Source: Mustela lutreola
Taxonomy: Eukaryota > Chordata > Mammalia > Carnivora > Mustelidae
Assembly (NCBI RefSeq): GCF_030435805.1
Contig: NC_081299.1
Span: forward strand, 34,776,001 to 34,840,000
DNA length: 64,000 nucleotides
Direction of reading: 5' to 3'
A program made the translations under genes and the position numbers. Under the pieces are notes generated by a model. It was not told the origin of the DNA and ran no database searches. It saw nothing but the letters and a program-made list of their open reading frames with translations. Positions 49,237-61,227 of the stretch are shown here, in pieces; positions within the stretch are counted from its first letter, which is position 1; the number at the start of each line of letters is the position of its first letter.

Positions 49237-49970
49237 TGTTAGGATCCGTGATCAAAGGAACGAGACTGATACAAAGCGAAGGTCAAACAAAACTTTATTT
49301 CGCGCCAAGCATCAAGAATCAAACTGACCGGTCAGGGCTATCTCTTACGAAAAGGCGATGATGATCCCGAGAAGGTCACTCCCAAGAAGGCCGCTCCGGA
49401 CGAGGCTGCTCTAGATGAGGCTGCTCCGCAGATGAGGCCGCTCCATGATCGGAGCCGCTCCCAAGAAGAGGCCACTCCCAAGATGAGGCCGCTGCTCCAT
49501 GAGGTTGCTCCCCAGACAGGGCCGCTCCCAAGAAGAGGCCATTCTGGACAAGACCGCTTCCCGGACGAGGCTGCTCCCGACGACAAAGAGGCAACGATGA
49601 CAGCGACGATGACAAGGAGGACAACCCGGATGACACAGACTCTGCTCCCCACGATGTCACTCTGACAAGGTTGCCACCCAGAGGAAGCCACCACTGCGGA
49701 CAAGACCGCTCGTGGCTCGGGGTGGCGAGGCATTTTGCGGCGAGGTTGCTGGCGGCTAGGGGCCGTTGGCATCTCAGGGCCAATGGCGTCTTGGGACTGC
49801 TGGCATCCAGGGGCTGCAGGCGTCAGGACCGCTGACCGCTGGGCCGCTGGACTGCTGGACCGCTGGTGTCTCAGACACTGCTGATGTCTAGGGGCTGCAG
49901 GCGTGGGGACCGCTGACCACTGGACCGCTGGTGTCTCGGGACCGCTGACCACTAATCACGGACCCTAACA
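49237..49970 (-). mobile_element. solo LTR, endogenous retrovirus (ERV1-like)
   Basis: A 734-base element with TG...CA ends and inverted termini (TGTTAGGATCCGTGATCA at the left edge, TAATCACGGACCCTAACA at the right), flanked by a 4-base target duplication, ATGG. On the minus strand an AATAAA signal lies near its 3' end. The interior is GC-rich with imperfect direct repeats (GAGGCTGCTCC-like and GGACCGCTG-like). The 4-base duplication and TG/CA ends suggest a class I (gamma-type) origin. No internal retroviral genes are present, so it is a solo LTR fossil. Sharp ends and CpG content suggest a fairly recent, carnivore-age insertion. Confidence 0.8.
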
Positions 49971-50170
49971 ATGGTAGCTAGCTTTTCTAGGCCGCTCTGC
50001 TTGTAAGTAGCATGGTAGGCTGACATATTTTATATTATTCGAGCTCAGTGAGCTCTCCTGCTCCCCCCAAAGGCCCCTCCATAGTGACCCAAACACGACC
50101 AGACTGAAATCCAGCCTCCATCCCTTGCACCACTTTAGGTTCAAAGCCAACTATTCACTCCTTTTAAATC

Positions 50171-51035
50171 TTTTCTTTTTTTTTTTACAATTTTTTTTTT
50201 AAGATTTTATTTATTTATTTGACAGACAGAGATCACAAGTAGGCAGGGAGACAGGCAGAGAAAGAGGAGGAAGCAGGCTCCCCGCTGAGCAGAGAACCCG
50301 AGGTGGGGCTCGATCCGAGAACCCTGGGATCACAACCTGAGCCGAAGGCAGAGGCTTTAACCCACTGAGCCACCCAGGCGCCCCTCCTTTTAGATCTTTT
50401 TAGGCATTTTAGTATTTGGGTTTTTTTTTTTTTTTTTTAAAGATTTTATTTATTTACTTGAGAGAGAGACAGTGAGAGAGAGCATGAATGAGGAGAAGGT
50501 CAGAGAGAGAAGCAGACTCCCCATGGAGCTGGGAGCCCGATGCGGGACTCGATCCCGGGACTCCAGGATCATGACCTGAGCCGAAGGCAGTCGTCCAACC
50601 AACTGAGCCACCCAGGCGTCCCTAGTATTTGGGTTTTTTAAAAAAGATTTTATTTATTTGTTTGTCAGAGAGAGAGAAAGAGAGAGCATGGGCAGGCAGA
50701 GTGGCAGGCTGAGGCAGAGAGAGAAGCAGGCTCTTCGCTGAGCGGGGAGCCTGATGAGGAACTGGATCCTGGGATCATGACCTAAGTGGAAGGCCGCGGC
50801 TCAATGGACTGAATCACCTGTGCTTCCTGCACTTTAGTGTTTTTTTAAAACCTTTTTTAAAAAGGTTTTATTTGACACAGAGAGAGGGAGAGCACACACA
50901 CAAGCAGGGGGAGTGGCAGAAGCATGCTCCCCACTGAGCAGGGAGGCCGATGCAGGAACTAGATCCCAGGACTCAAGGTCTGTGACCTGAGCTGAAGGCA
51001 GACGCTTAACCCACTGAGCCACCCAGGCACCCCTG
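50171..51035 (-). mobile_element. pile of four CAN-SINEs
   Basis: Four inverted SINEs in series: about 50184-50385, 50417-50624, 50641-50830 and 50850-51035. Target duplications nest: CTCCTTTTAAATCTTTT / CTCCTTTTAGATCTTTT around the first, TAGTATTTGGGTTTTT around the second, and GCATTTTAGTATTTGGG, GCACTTTAGTGTTTTTT and GCATTTTAGTGTTGATT between and after the rest. All target the same AT-rich spot. Confidence 0.85.
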
Positions 51036-52453
51036 GGCATTTTAGTGTTGATTCAACTGTTGTAATTTTGTTTATGCATTTAACTAATTAATTTTGCATT
51101 TAGTTGGAATGTGATTTTCTGGCCTTTAGCCTGGTGGTGGGATATGAGAAGGCAGTGCTCTTAAGGTGGGGTTGTTCCTGGTGAGTGGTTGGCTGGAACC
51201 CAGGCTGGATCTTTTGTCTCTGGAGACTGAGTCCTGGAATAGTTGGGGAAGGGCCATAAAAGGCCTCCCCCATCTCCTAGGGTGAGGTCCTCGATTTTAG
51301 CCCTGTGGTGTGGCCAGAATCTTCTAGGCCTCTGTATGATGGGGCTATGTGACATCACAGCACCAACAGCTTAAATACAGCACTTCATCGTCGGATAGCA
51401 GAATCTGTTTCTGGACAGTTCTTCCACTCTGTCTCCTGGCTGTCTGGCCAGAGATGCCTCTGGGGCACCAGACTGCTGACTTGCAGAGGCCTCTTGCCTT
51501 AGGTTTAGGCATAAAACTCCTGAAACTTCTCCCGAGCCCCTGCTGTTCCACCTCTGCATCAGCCGACTCCTCTCCCTATTGGCTTCCTCTTCACCTTCCA
51601 CCTCCGCCTGCGCCCCGGGTGGGCACTGCGCCGGAGAGGTGTGTGTGGGGCTGGACCCGCCTGGCCTGAAAGCCACACTGCGTAGAATTTGACATCAAAA
51701 ACCTTTGTATCTTTTCGCACACTGAGCACTTAACTCAGGTCCTGTTGCCAACTATACGACCAGCATACGTTTGCTGATCATCATTACTTGCCAGGTGAAT
51801 AAATGGACCCAAATTATGTTACAAAAATTTAGCACCTGCGGCCCTTCCCTCCCAGGATTAGAGTAGCCCCAGGAACTCAGACTATGACACCCCTATACTT
51901 GCAAACTCCAGTTTGTTCAAAAGAAAAGCGCCGAAGTCGTTTGAGAGGAGTTCATATAGAATATATTTCACTCTTTAAAAATAAAACTTTCAGCGTAGCT
52001 AACATCTATACAAACTACAAAAATAAACATCTTCATATAAATAATTTATGTGGTAGGATGTGGGCAGCTGCCAAGCATGGGGGGCCCAGGCTTCGCAAAG
52101 GGTGCTAGAGGACCCCTCCGTCTTGGTCTGCTAGGGGCCAGTAGCACAGGGGTGTGGGGGTGGGGAGAGAAGAGGGCCTGGCGGCAGCCTCAATTGCTGG
52201 CCTCTCCCCCATCCGGACAGGCGCCCACACACACAGCCTGGTGTCAAGGCTGCTCTGAGCCCAGAGGCTGCTGGTTTCGTAGGACAGCAGGGAGATCCGT
52301 GACCACTGGGGCAGGGGAGGGGATGAGAGAGACCGCAGCAGCGGGGTTCTCCAGGCAGCTGTCCTACATTTAGTAACCACCCCCGCACCCCCCGCATTGC
52401 TTCCCGGTGACCTCATGTGGCCAAAGCAGGGTCTCCTTGCTTCAGGCACTCTT
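51036..52453. other. PTCH2 3' flank and probable 3' UTR
   Basis: The right half presumably contains the PTCH2 3' UTR. I see no minus-strand AATAAA or ATTAAA within about 700 bases of the stop, so its end is not fixed. An AT-rich patch lies at 51950-52060. The left half is unique DNA with no gene. Confidence 0.4.
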
Positions 52454-55400
52454 TCATCCAGTGGCTGGACATGGTCCCCTAGAACTGAGGTTGCTGGAGC
52501 CGCTGGCAGCTGGTGTGGCAACAGGGGACCAAGTGGGCTCATCAGAAGCTGGATGGATGTAGGCACCAGGCAGTGGGGGTGGGTGGAGGGCCACTGTCAT
52601 GGAGGTAGTCACTCTGGCAAAGCTCTGGGGAAGGGTAGGGGACAACCCCCAGCTGAGCCCTCCTTCTCGTGGAGCTGGGGGGCTGAGGACCTCTGGGCTC
52701 TCCTTGTACATCTGTACCACCTGGAGGAGACAACGGTCCCAGTGAGCCCAAGGCTCCCAGGATGTCAGTCCCCTACAGCAGCTCCCTGGTGCATCACCAG
52801 GATTGTTGGGAAGCTGTGGCCCTTGTTGGCTTCTAGAAGGATAAAAGAGCCGACAAGGGACAGGATGTGAAGGTCTAGGACAAACCCTGCACCTTGCTCT
52901 GGACCCTAAACGCTAAGGTGGGTCCCATGAAGAAGCCAGGAAAGCTGAGGGGCAGGGACATGGTGTTTGGGCAAAGGGAGAGGCTGCCAGCCTCAGCTGA
53001 CCTCATGGGGAGGGTCCCTGGGAATTGAGTCCTGTCTTTGGGCAACTGAGATTTTCTTCCTGGCTCTGACTCTTCCCTTGCTTGTCCCACCCCAAGCCCT
53101 GGGCTGGGAGCAGGGGGAGGGTATGGTCACCTCTGGTGGGGGGCCCAGGATGGAGAGCAGCACGGGCAGCAGCACGAGCCCATGGAGGAGGCCCAGGAGT
53201 GTGAGCACTGTTAGCACCACGAAAAAGTACCTGCGTGGGGCAGGTGGTCAGCCTGGGTAGCCCCTGTGGCTAACGCAGGCAGGCTGCACCTCCCCGCCCC
53301 AGCCCTCCCCTACCTTATGATGAAGTCAAAGTTGGAACCAGCAAGCATGAGCAGACCCAGCAATGTGGAGACAGCCCCATCGGTCACTGGAGCCAAGGTG
53401 TGCTCCAGGGCACAGGCAGCCCGCAGGTTCCGGCTCCCCTGGGTGGTCAGGAAGCCCTGTGGGGACAGACAGGCCCTGTAGCTGCTCCTTGTCCAGCCAT
53501 GCCCCCAACTTCTCATCTGTCCCCAGGGCTCGCAGGTCAGGTAAACTGAGCTTTGAACTGTCCAGGAAGTATGCCTGAGTCTATTTAGGGAACACTATAC
53601 ACGTCGACGGGGAGACACCGCAAGAAGTCTAGAAGAGTTGGCAAACAAAGCCTGTCACCTGTTTTTGTACATAAAGCTTAGCTGAAATGCAGCCACACCC
53701 ATCCACGTACATATTATGGTCTGTGGCTGCTTCGGGGCTACAGTACAATGGTAGGATCCCAAGGGACACTCTGTGACAGTAAGATATTTACTGTCTGGCT
53801 CTTTACACAAAAAGTCTGCTGATGCAGGTCCAGAAGTCCAGCAGGATGGACATCAAAATGCTCACAGTGACTTGTCGGGATGGGATTTCAGAGGATTTCT
53901 AATTCTTCCTTTGTACTTCTCTGCACGCTGGCTTTCCCCACCTCCACGGAGTACCTATCGTTCTTGTAAGGAGAAGCACAGGGCTCTTGGAAAAGGAAGG
54001 GAGCTGTCTGCGGGGTCCAGCCAGGTCTGTGTCAGTGCTGCCTGCGGGTCTGGGGCCCCCGCCCCCCTCCCACTCCTCCTGAGCCAGAGAACACCAAGCT
54101 GTGGGAGGGGCCGAGCCTCTCCGTCTCAGCCTCTGTACCCGTGCTGCCATCCAGCTACCGTCCCATTTCTCTGATCCCTTCACAGTAAAACCATCCCAAA
54201 AATTACTGGTTCCCATTTTCTCAACTTCTATTCTGTCCCCATTTTGGTCAAGGCCTTGTCCCCTCCTCTCTGCTGAAATGGCTGCTTATTTATTTGTTCA
54301 CATGTTTATTGTTTATGTCTACACTAAAGGATATAAGCTCCTTGAAGGCAAAGCCTGTCTGTGGGCACCCGGTGGCTCAGTCTGCTGGGCCACTGCCTTC
54401 GCTTGGGTCACGATCCCAGGGTCCTGGGATCAAGCCCTATATCCCCAATTCTTTTTGTTAAGTTTTTTTATTTATGCAATATCTATACCCAATGTGGGGC
54501 TCAAACTCATGTCCCCGAGATCAAGAGTCACATGCTCTACCAACTGAGCCAGCCAGGTGCCCCTATATCCCCAATTCTTTTTTGAGGGGGGGTGCCCAAA
54601 CAGGAACTTGAAACCAATTCTTAGGTAGTGACTAGCACATTGTGGGAGCTTGATAAATATTTGTTGACCACTGAAGCAGCGGGTCCACCCCTCCCCCAGT
54701 GCCTGTGCTCACCAGAGCCACGTGGACCGTGAACTCAACACCAATGCCTACAGAGGCCACAAGGATCACCACGGGGATGGCACTCAGTTTGATGCCCAGG
54801 AAACCCATGATGCCAAAGAGCTCCACAGTCATCATCGCCAGGACCAGTACCTGGGGAAGGCAGGGCTCACCCAGGGCTCCGGGGTGAAGGGATGATGGGC
54901 AGGGCGGGGCAGGGGTGGGGAGCCAGGGGTGTCTGTGGCCTCAGCCCCACGAGGACTCACTATGAGGCCCGCCGTCCAGGGGTTGAGCAGCAGCAGGGCG
55001 CAGACGAGGAAGGTGCATACCAGCAGGATGCAGACAGCCAGCAGGAAGGAGCGCCGCAGGCCCAGATACTGCTCCCAGAAGAGGAAGGGGGAGCCGCTGG
55101 GGTAGGCGCGCACCCCGGCCCGGCCTGCCTCGGCGCACGCTGCCCGGGCCCCCTCGATGGCCTCCACGAAGTCCGCGGTCTTCTGGAGGCCACGCAGTAG
55201 GAAGGGGAACTGGGCAAATTCCAGGGGCTGGGCTGCCGGGACTGCAGACGGTAGGGGGTGGCAGGGAAGGGGGGTGCTGTGAGCAGGGGGAGCAGTGGGT
55301 AGGGCCTGTGTGGACCCAGGCTGAGGCTCCTGCTGGGCTCCCGACCCCCCCCCCCCCATATCCCCCGGACTCACTGCGAAGGTTCTCCCCGGTGGTGTCA

Positions 55401-58400
55401 TACTTGTCGTGCAGCCACTCGGGAGGTGGGGGGTAGAAGTTGGCCTGCGAGGCCGCCAGGCCCAGCGGGTCACTGCTTACCCACATGGTCAGCCCCACAT
55501 AGAAGAGCTCGGGTGGAATCAGCCCGTCCTTATCCACTAGCTTCCTCGTGGTCAGCTGCAGAGGCGGAGAGGGCTGACAGTCTGGGCCCACGAGGCCTAG
55601 GGCCCCTCTTTGCGTCCCGACCCTTCCGGCCCCCCTTCCAACCTGGCTGAAATCCAGGGGCTCCCGGGCATCCCCCGTCTGGATGAGCAGCTTGTAGGCC
55701 AGCGCTCCATCCTCAGAGCCGTTGCGGCACGAGTGGCGGCTAATGCGCCCGGAAGCCCAGTCCTGGTCAAAGGCAGCCTGGATTCCTGGGGGCGGACGAG
55801 GGAGGGGCATCAGACTGTGGCCGCAGGGGCTCCAGCCTGCAGCAGCCCTCCCGGCCAGCCGTCTTGCCTCTCACCCTGCAGCCAGTTCCGGTAATAGTGC
55901 AGCCAGGTGCGGGGCGCCCGGGCGGCTGGGGGGGGCAGCACAGCCTTGAGAGAGCTGAAGCGCTGGTGCAGATCAAAGAGGGCGCGTTGGGAGTGGGCGT
56001 AGTCAAAGCCACCCTGTGTCACCAGGGCCACCTCGTAGAGGGAGAAGTACCTGAGCTGGGCGCTCAGGAAGGCATGCTCCTTGGTGCCTCGAGGCACCAC
56101 ATCCGTCAGGGCCAGCCCGTCCTGCACCAGCGTGGCTCCGTAGAGGCTCAGGCCCAGGAGACCACCAAAGAGTGCCAGCACCATGGCCTGTGGGGAACGG
56201 CAGCTAAGCTGGAGGCCCACGGAGGCTCAGGCAGGGGCCTTGGCCCTTGGCCCTTCTTGGGGCTCAGACGCACTGAAGCCCCGGCCCTGGCTCACCCCGC
56301 CTTCTCCAGGCCTAGGGTCTCACCTTGCTGTGTGACTGGAGCAGCAAGGGTGCGAACCGATAGCGGGCGAAATGGGCAAGGTTCCAGCGGGCACAGGGCA
56401 GGGAGCTGCAGGCTGCCTTTTGCCTGGGCCCCTCCTCTTGGCCTAGGAGGTCCCGCGTGGACCCTCCCGGGCTGAAGAGCTCAGAGCCCAGCGGGTCAGA
56501 AGGTGGGGGCACCAAGTGGGCGCGGGGTGGCAGGATGGTGACCACATGCTGGCTGCTGGCTTCACAGTGGGTGAAGGCTTGAACTGTGGCCGTCAGGTGG
56601 GCAATGCCCACAGGGACCGTCCTGTCCCCAAGTTCCTGGGGCAGGATCTGGATCACCCGAGCTGAGCAGGGGCTGCAGGAGGCAGAGAATGGGGATGACA
56701 GGTCTGTGGGAATGCTGGCGAGACGGGACGGATGGGACCACAGAGGTGAGGGCTGATGGGGCGGGAGACGTGGGGACAGTACCTAGAGAAGCAGCAGAGC
56801 ACATCAAGGCGCTGGCAGTGGCGCCGGTGCAGGTCCAGGCTGAGGACCGCCGGGAAAACAAGCATCACAGCTGCAAAGTTGCAGCCGACCACTATGGCCG
56901 CCTGGGGGACAGAGAGGAGGGACACAAAGGCTGGATGAAGCAGGCCCCTGGATTCATGCTCACCTGGAACCTGGGCCCTTTCCTGAGGCCTCACCTGCAA
57001 GGAGAAGGCCCGCAGTGCAGGGATGGGAACGAGGGCCGCCATGAAGAAGGCAACCATGTGGCTGATGGATGTGAGCGCGACGCTGGTCCCGGTGCGCTGC
57101 AGACACTCGCCTGTGCGCTCCTGCCAGGACAGGGGAGGAGTCATGGGTCCTCCAGGCAGAGCGGAGGGGAGGCTTGGGAGCTTGGGATGGAGGAGGGGGG
57201 ACCGTAACCACACGGAGCTCACACTTACAGAGCGCCACACACACGTCACATACCCGCTCATACCACACACGCGTCACACACACTGTTCTAACAATTCAGC
57301 CAGAGTTCTCACCAGTCCTCACAACACCCTCACAGCACAAGCACTATTGTCACCCCTGTTTACAGATGTGGAAACTGAGGCACAGACAGGTTGATTACCA
57401 GCCTAAGTTTGCCTAAACCAAGAGCCTTTTTTTTTTTTTTTTAAGATTTATTTGAGGGGCACCTGGGTGGATCAGTGGGTTAAGCCTCTGCCTTTGGGTC
57501 AGGGTCCTGGGATCGAGCCCCACATCAGGCTCTCTGCTCAGTGGGGAGCCTGCCTCTCCCTCTCTTTCTGTGCCTGCCTCTCTGCCTACTTGTGATCTCT
57601 CTGTCTCTGTCAAATAAATAAATAAAATCTTAAAAAAAAAAAGATTCATTTGAGAGAATGAGAGTATGAACGAACATGAGCAGGGGGAGGGGCAGAGAGA
57701 GGGAGAAGGAGAGAGTCTCAAGCAGGGACCCCACAGAGCGCAGAGCCCAATACAGGGCTGCATCCCAGGGCCCTGAGATCATGACCTGAGCCGAAATCGA
57801 GTCGGACACTTAGCCAACTGAGCCACCCAGGCGTCCCAGCCAGGAGGCTCTTACCCTATGCTGAGCTGCTTCAGACCAGCCGGGACTGGTGGATGAGGCC
57901 TCACCTGGAGAGGGGTGCCAGGGGGAGCCTCTGTGAAGGCATGTGCCAGCAGGAATATGTCATCCACACCGATGCCCAGCGCCAAGAAGGGCAGTACCTG
58001 GAGGGGCACAGGGGTGGGTAGCTGGAGGAACTGAGTAGCCTGGACAGAGACAACCACTGCCCCTGACGCCTGCGTGGGAGTCCTGGTATACCTGGGTAGT
58101 GGCAGCATTGAAGGTGATGCCGAGCAGGGCACAGAGCCCAAGGCCCGAGGCCACTGCCAGGGCTACCAGCAGCACCCCTGCAAGGCCCACTGCACCCTGG
58201 GACTGGGCACAGTCCCAGCGCAGCATTGTCACACAGGCATAGGCTAGCTGTGGGGAGAAAAGACACAGGCTTGGATGGCAGCTCCCCGGGAGGAGCACCG
58301 GGTGGAGGTTGGGGCGAGGAGCCAGGAGCGGGACCCACCATGAGCAGATAGCCTCCCACCACGCGGGCAGCACTGACTTCAGAGAAAGCGTGCAGGATGT

Positions 58401-61227
58401 CATCCAGGGTGGTGGAGGAGAAGGCGTGGATCTGCTGGGATGAATTCTGAGGCAGGGCTTCCTGAGCCAGCTGGGAGGACAGGGCGGAGGTGAGGGGGAG
58501 GGGAGGAGGGCGGAGCCTCAGGGCTCCGCCCCCCGCCCCCGCTCCACACGCACCTGCACGAAGCGCCGCTGCCAGGCCTGCAGCACCGTGCCGGCCTGCT
58601 CCTCGCTCCAGCCGATGTCGTGCGTCTGGTAGTCGCCTCGGAAGTGCTCGTACAGCTGGCGGGGACTCATGAGCAGGAAGGTGCTCTGCAGGGCCTCTGC
58701 CCTGGCGGGGGTGGGGAGGGGGGTAGGAGTGGAGGAGAGTCAGGGGTCAGAGTGGGCTGGAGCACCCAGCGGGGGGCTGAATGGGGGCGGGTTTCTGCTG
58801 GAGCTGCTGGGAATCAGAGTATGGATTCCCACGCCTGGGATCCCCTTGCCAGCCCCAGGGGGGCCTTACCTCAGCAGCTGTCCTTGGGGGTCTCTGGCGA
58901 TGCCCCCCAGCAGCAATTCCTCCTGCCAGTGCATGAACTTGTGGGAAAAGCCATGGCAGCCCCCACTCAGCTCCTGAGCCACCTTGGGAGCCTAGAGGGG
59001 GACAGGAGAGGCCTTGGTGGCGGGTAACTGAGGGCCCCTGGGCTCGTACCACCAGGAACCATGCCCCCCACGGGGCTCCGTTGCCAGCAGTGGAGACAGC
59101 TATTCTCCAGAGCCTCTCGCCCACCCTGAAAGTAAACAGCTATTGTCCTGCAGAGAGGAGCCTACTAGAGGAAGCAGAGGCCTGGAAATAGGCTTCTGGG
59201 AAGAGCTGGAGTAACTCTGGTGGGTTTTGGGAAAAGGTTAACATTCACAGGGCTACAGAGACACTCAGGAAACTAGGTATGACACTTGTGCTTAGCTGGT
59301 GTGCCCTCAGTTTCTCTGTACAAGTCTGTTTGGATAAAGTCTGGTGTCTCTGGCCTTAGAAAAGCACAAAGGGGTTCATATATCACCTGAGGGTTCCTTT
59401 TTTTAAAATTTAAGATTTTATTTATTTATTTGACAGAGATCACAAGCAGGCAGAGAGGCAGGCAGAGAGAGAGAGGGCAAGCAGGCTCCCTGCTGATACG
59501 GGGCTGGATCCCAGGACCCTGAGATGAATGAGCTGAGCTGAAGGCAGAGGCTTAACCCACTGAGCCACCCAGGCGCCCTGCGTGAGGGTTCCTTAGAAGA
59601 ACTGAATGGGAAAGGGAGAGCCTAGGTATTTGGCGCAGTAGGGGCAGGGTGACAATGTCTAGGGAACGGAAGGCAGAGCACAGCGCACAGTTTGCTCTCT
59701 CCCAGAAGAGAGGAACATCTGAGGAGGGGAAAGGGAAGGAAAATAGCCTTTCTCCAGCTGGCAGACCCGGCTGGCACCCACCTGCTTGCTGTGATGGTTA
59801 GGGGCACTAGGTGGGCAGTGGAGGTCATCAGGGTGCAGGCAGGGACGCCCCACATAGGCCTGGCCCACCTGTGCCTTGTCTAGCAGCTCCCGGAAGCCCT
59901 CGAGGGAGGCAAAGGGGCCCAGTTCCTCCAGCAACTGCTCTGGGTCTAGGTTGGTCCACTGGATGTCAGGGCGGCCGCTGAGGGGAGAGCCCGTAGTTGG
60001 TGAGGGTAAAGAATCAATTCCCACCCTCCAAAAGGCTGCTGGGGACCCCCTGCTGTCTCTCATTCTCCTCCTAGCGGCTCATGCATCTGCCCGACCATAG
60101 GAAAGGTCTGCAGTGCTCAGCTTCCCAGAACTCCCAGGCTACACCAGCCCACCAGGTGGCTGCCCTGATATGGACAGGAGGATGGACAGAACTTAACACA
60201 AGGAAAAGGCCCAGAAAAGCCCCACAGAGTCCCTTCCCAAGCCGGCTACCTTTGACTCTAACACATCACCGGTGGACACCTGCCTCTAACAGGTTTTCTT
60301 TCCGGCCTGCGGCAACAGCTTAGCCCCTACCTAGCTAACTCTCCTGGGCAAGGTCGCTTTCTGGGGATCTTTTTTCCTCTTTGTTCTGTTTTGTCTAAAT
60401 TAGACAAGTCTTCCTTTCCTTCAGAGGCCAGGAGATGGGGGATGTGGAGAGACCCATGGGGCAGCCTGTGCTCAGGTCCAAGCCTCACAGGTGCTTTGGG
60501 CCCTTGGTACGGTTTCGAGCATCCTCTGTCCTCCCCACCTCTCTTCTGCAGGGGAAGTCCCCGAGCTCGCTGAAGCAGGGCACTCACGGCAAGTAGGCAG
60601 AGCCCCCTTGGAGTTTGGCTCCTTCCCAGAAGCAGTCGAGGGGGGTGAGGATCACGCACGGAAACAGCTTCTCAATCATCTGCCACGGACACCCCAGGCC
60701 ACATCAGTCCCATCCCTGGGCTCCTTTCTCCACAGTCTCTGCAGGATGCCCTCTGTAACCCCCACCTCCCAACTCTTAACCTCCCCGTCTCTCACAGCCC
60801 TCCCCTACTTGCAGAAAAGGTTCCCCCAGACCCAGGCTCAAAGAACAGCTCTAGACACTCACCCGCTCAATCATTCCATTTTCAATTAGGGGAATTCCTG
60901 ACTTGTAGCAGATTTTGTTCAAGTCCCAGGACCTGAAATGGCCGGGGCACAAGAGATCAGCAGAAGAGGGGAATTCCCACGCCAGCCCGGCCGCACAGGC
61001 CTCGCTCCCAGCTGCTCAGGGACTCAGCCAGACTCACTTTCCATAGAGTGATACTTGCACTTTACTGGCGGTGAGGGCTGCCTGGAGGTGGAGGTCCAGA
61101 GCCTCAGGTGTGAGGACATTCTCCCCTTCCTGGCGTGGGGTCTGTATCAGCATCTGGGAGGTGTAGGCAGCCTCCTCTCCCAGCTTCTCCTTGGTGTAAT
61201 GCAACTCTTGGCTCACCCGGCTGCCCA
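52454..61227 (-). CDS. PTCH2: Patched homologue 2, Hedgehog receptor (partial; 5' exons off window)
   Basis: Encodes a 12-pass RND-type membrane protein that binds Hedgehog ligands and restrains Smoothened. Twenty coding exons, right to left: 61227-61038, 60932-60863, 60679-60588, 59977-59782, 58991-58870, 58701-58554, 58470-58339, 58247-58092, 57997-57905, 57120-56995, 56901-56783, 56672-56324, 56187-55875, 55785-55643, 55555-55375, 55241-54961, 54850-54713, 53456-53314, 53230-53131 and 52720-52454. They give 1118 residues from [14 protein letters not shown] to the stop ([10 protein letters not shown]); the first 85 or so residues lie beyond 64000. The RND/sterol-sensing motif LGIGVDD (TM4) and its partner VGIGVEF (TM10) are intact. 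The C-terminal tail is short, as is typical of PTCH2 against PTCH1. All splice borders are GT/AG. MIR, SINE and DNA-transposon copies sit in introns. Confidence 0.96.
53615..53830 (+). mobile_element. old hAT-like MITE remnant in a PTCH2 intron
   Basis: Same family as the element at 5700: CACCTGTTTTTGTACATAAA, GCAGCCACACCCATCC, TATGGTCTGTGGCTGCTTC, ACACAAAAAGTCTGCTGATG. Antisense to PTCH2. Confidence 0.6.
54363..54580 (+). mobile_element. CAN-SINE fragment with an old short-type SINE inserted
   Basis: The plus-strand fragment (54363-54455) ends at TATATCCCCAATTCTTTTT. An inverted short-type SINE (about 54466-54564, ending GAGCCAGCCAGGTGCCCC) follows, then the duplicated TATATCCCCAATTCTTTTT. 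In the PTCH2 intron at 53457-54712. Confidence 0.85.
57290..57420 (-). mobile_element. MIR-like remnant in a PTCH2 intron
   Basis: Reversed MIR text: TCCTCACAACACCCTCACAG, GTTTACAGATGTGGAAACTG, AGGCACAGACAGGTTGATTA. Confidence 0.65.
57426..57837 (-). mobile_element. CAN-SINE (-) with a CAN-SINE (+) inside, PTCH2 intron
   Basis: The outer inverted copy ends GAGCCACCCAGGCGTCCC at 57837. The inner plus copy runs from about 57454 to 57645, bounded by AAGATTTATTTGAG / AAGATTCATTTGAG. Confidence 0.9.
59398..59580 (-). mobile_element. CAN-SINE copy, PTCH2 intron
   Basis: Inverted, so it lies in the same orientation as PTCH2. A small deletion lies in the body. Target duplication TGAGGGTTCCTT on both sides. 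Confidence 0.9.

Noticed and set aside
49338-49952. 204-codon minus-strand open frame
   Set aside because: It lies wholly inside the solo LTR and reflects GC-rich repeats, with no recognisable domain.
54941-55810. 289-codon minus-strand open frame in PTCH2
   Set aside because: It runs through real PTCH2 exons and introns in a mixed frame. The exon structure matching known PTCH2 is preferred.
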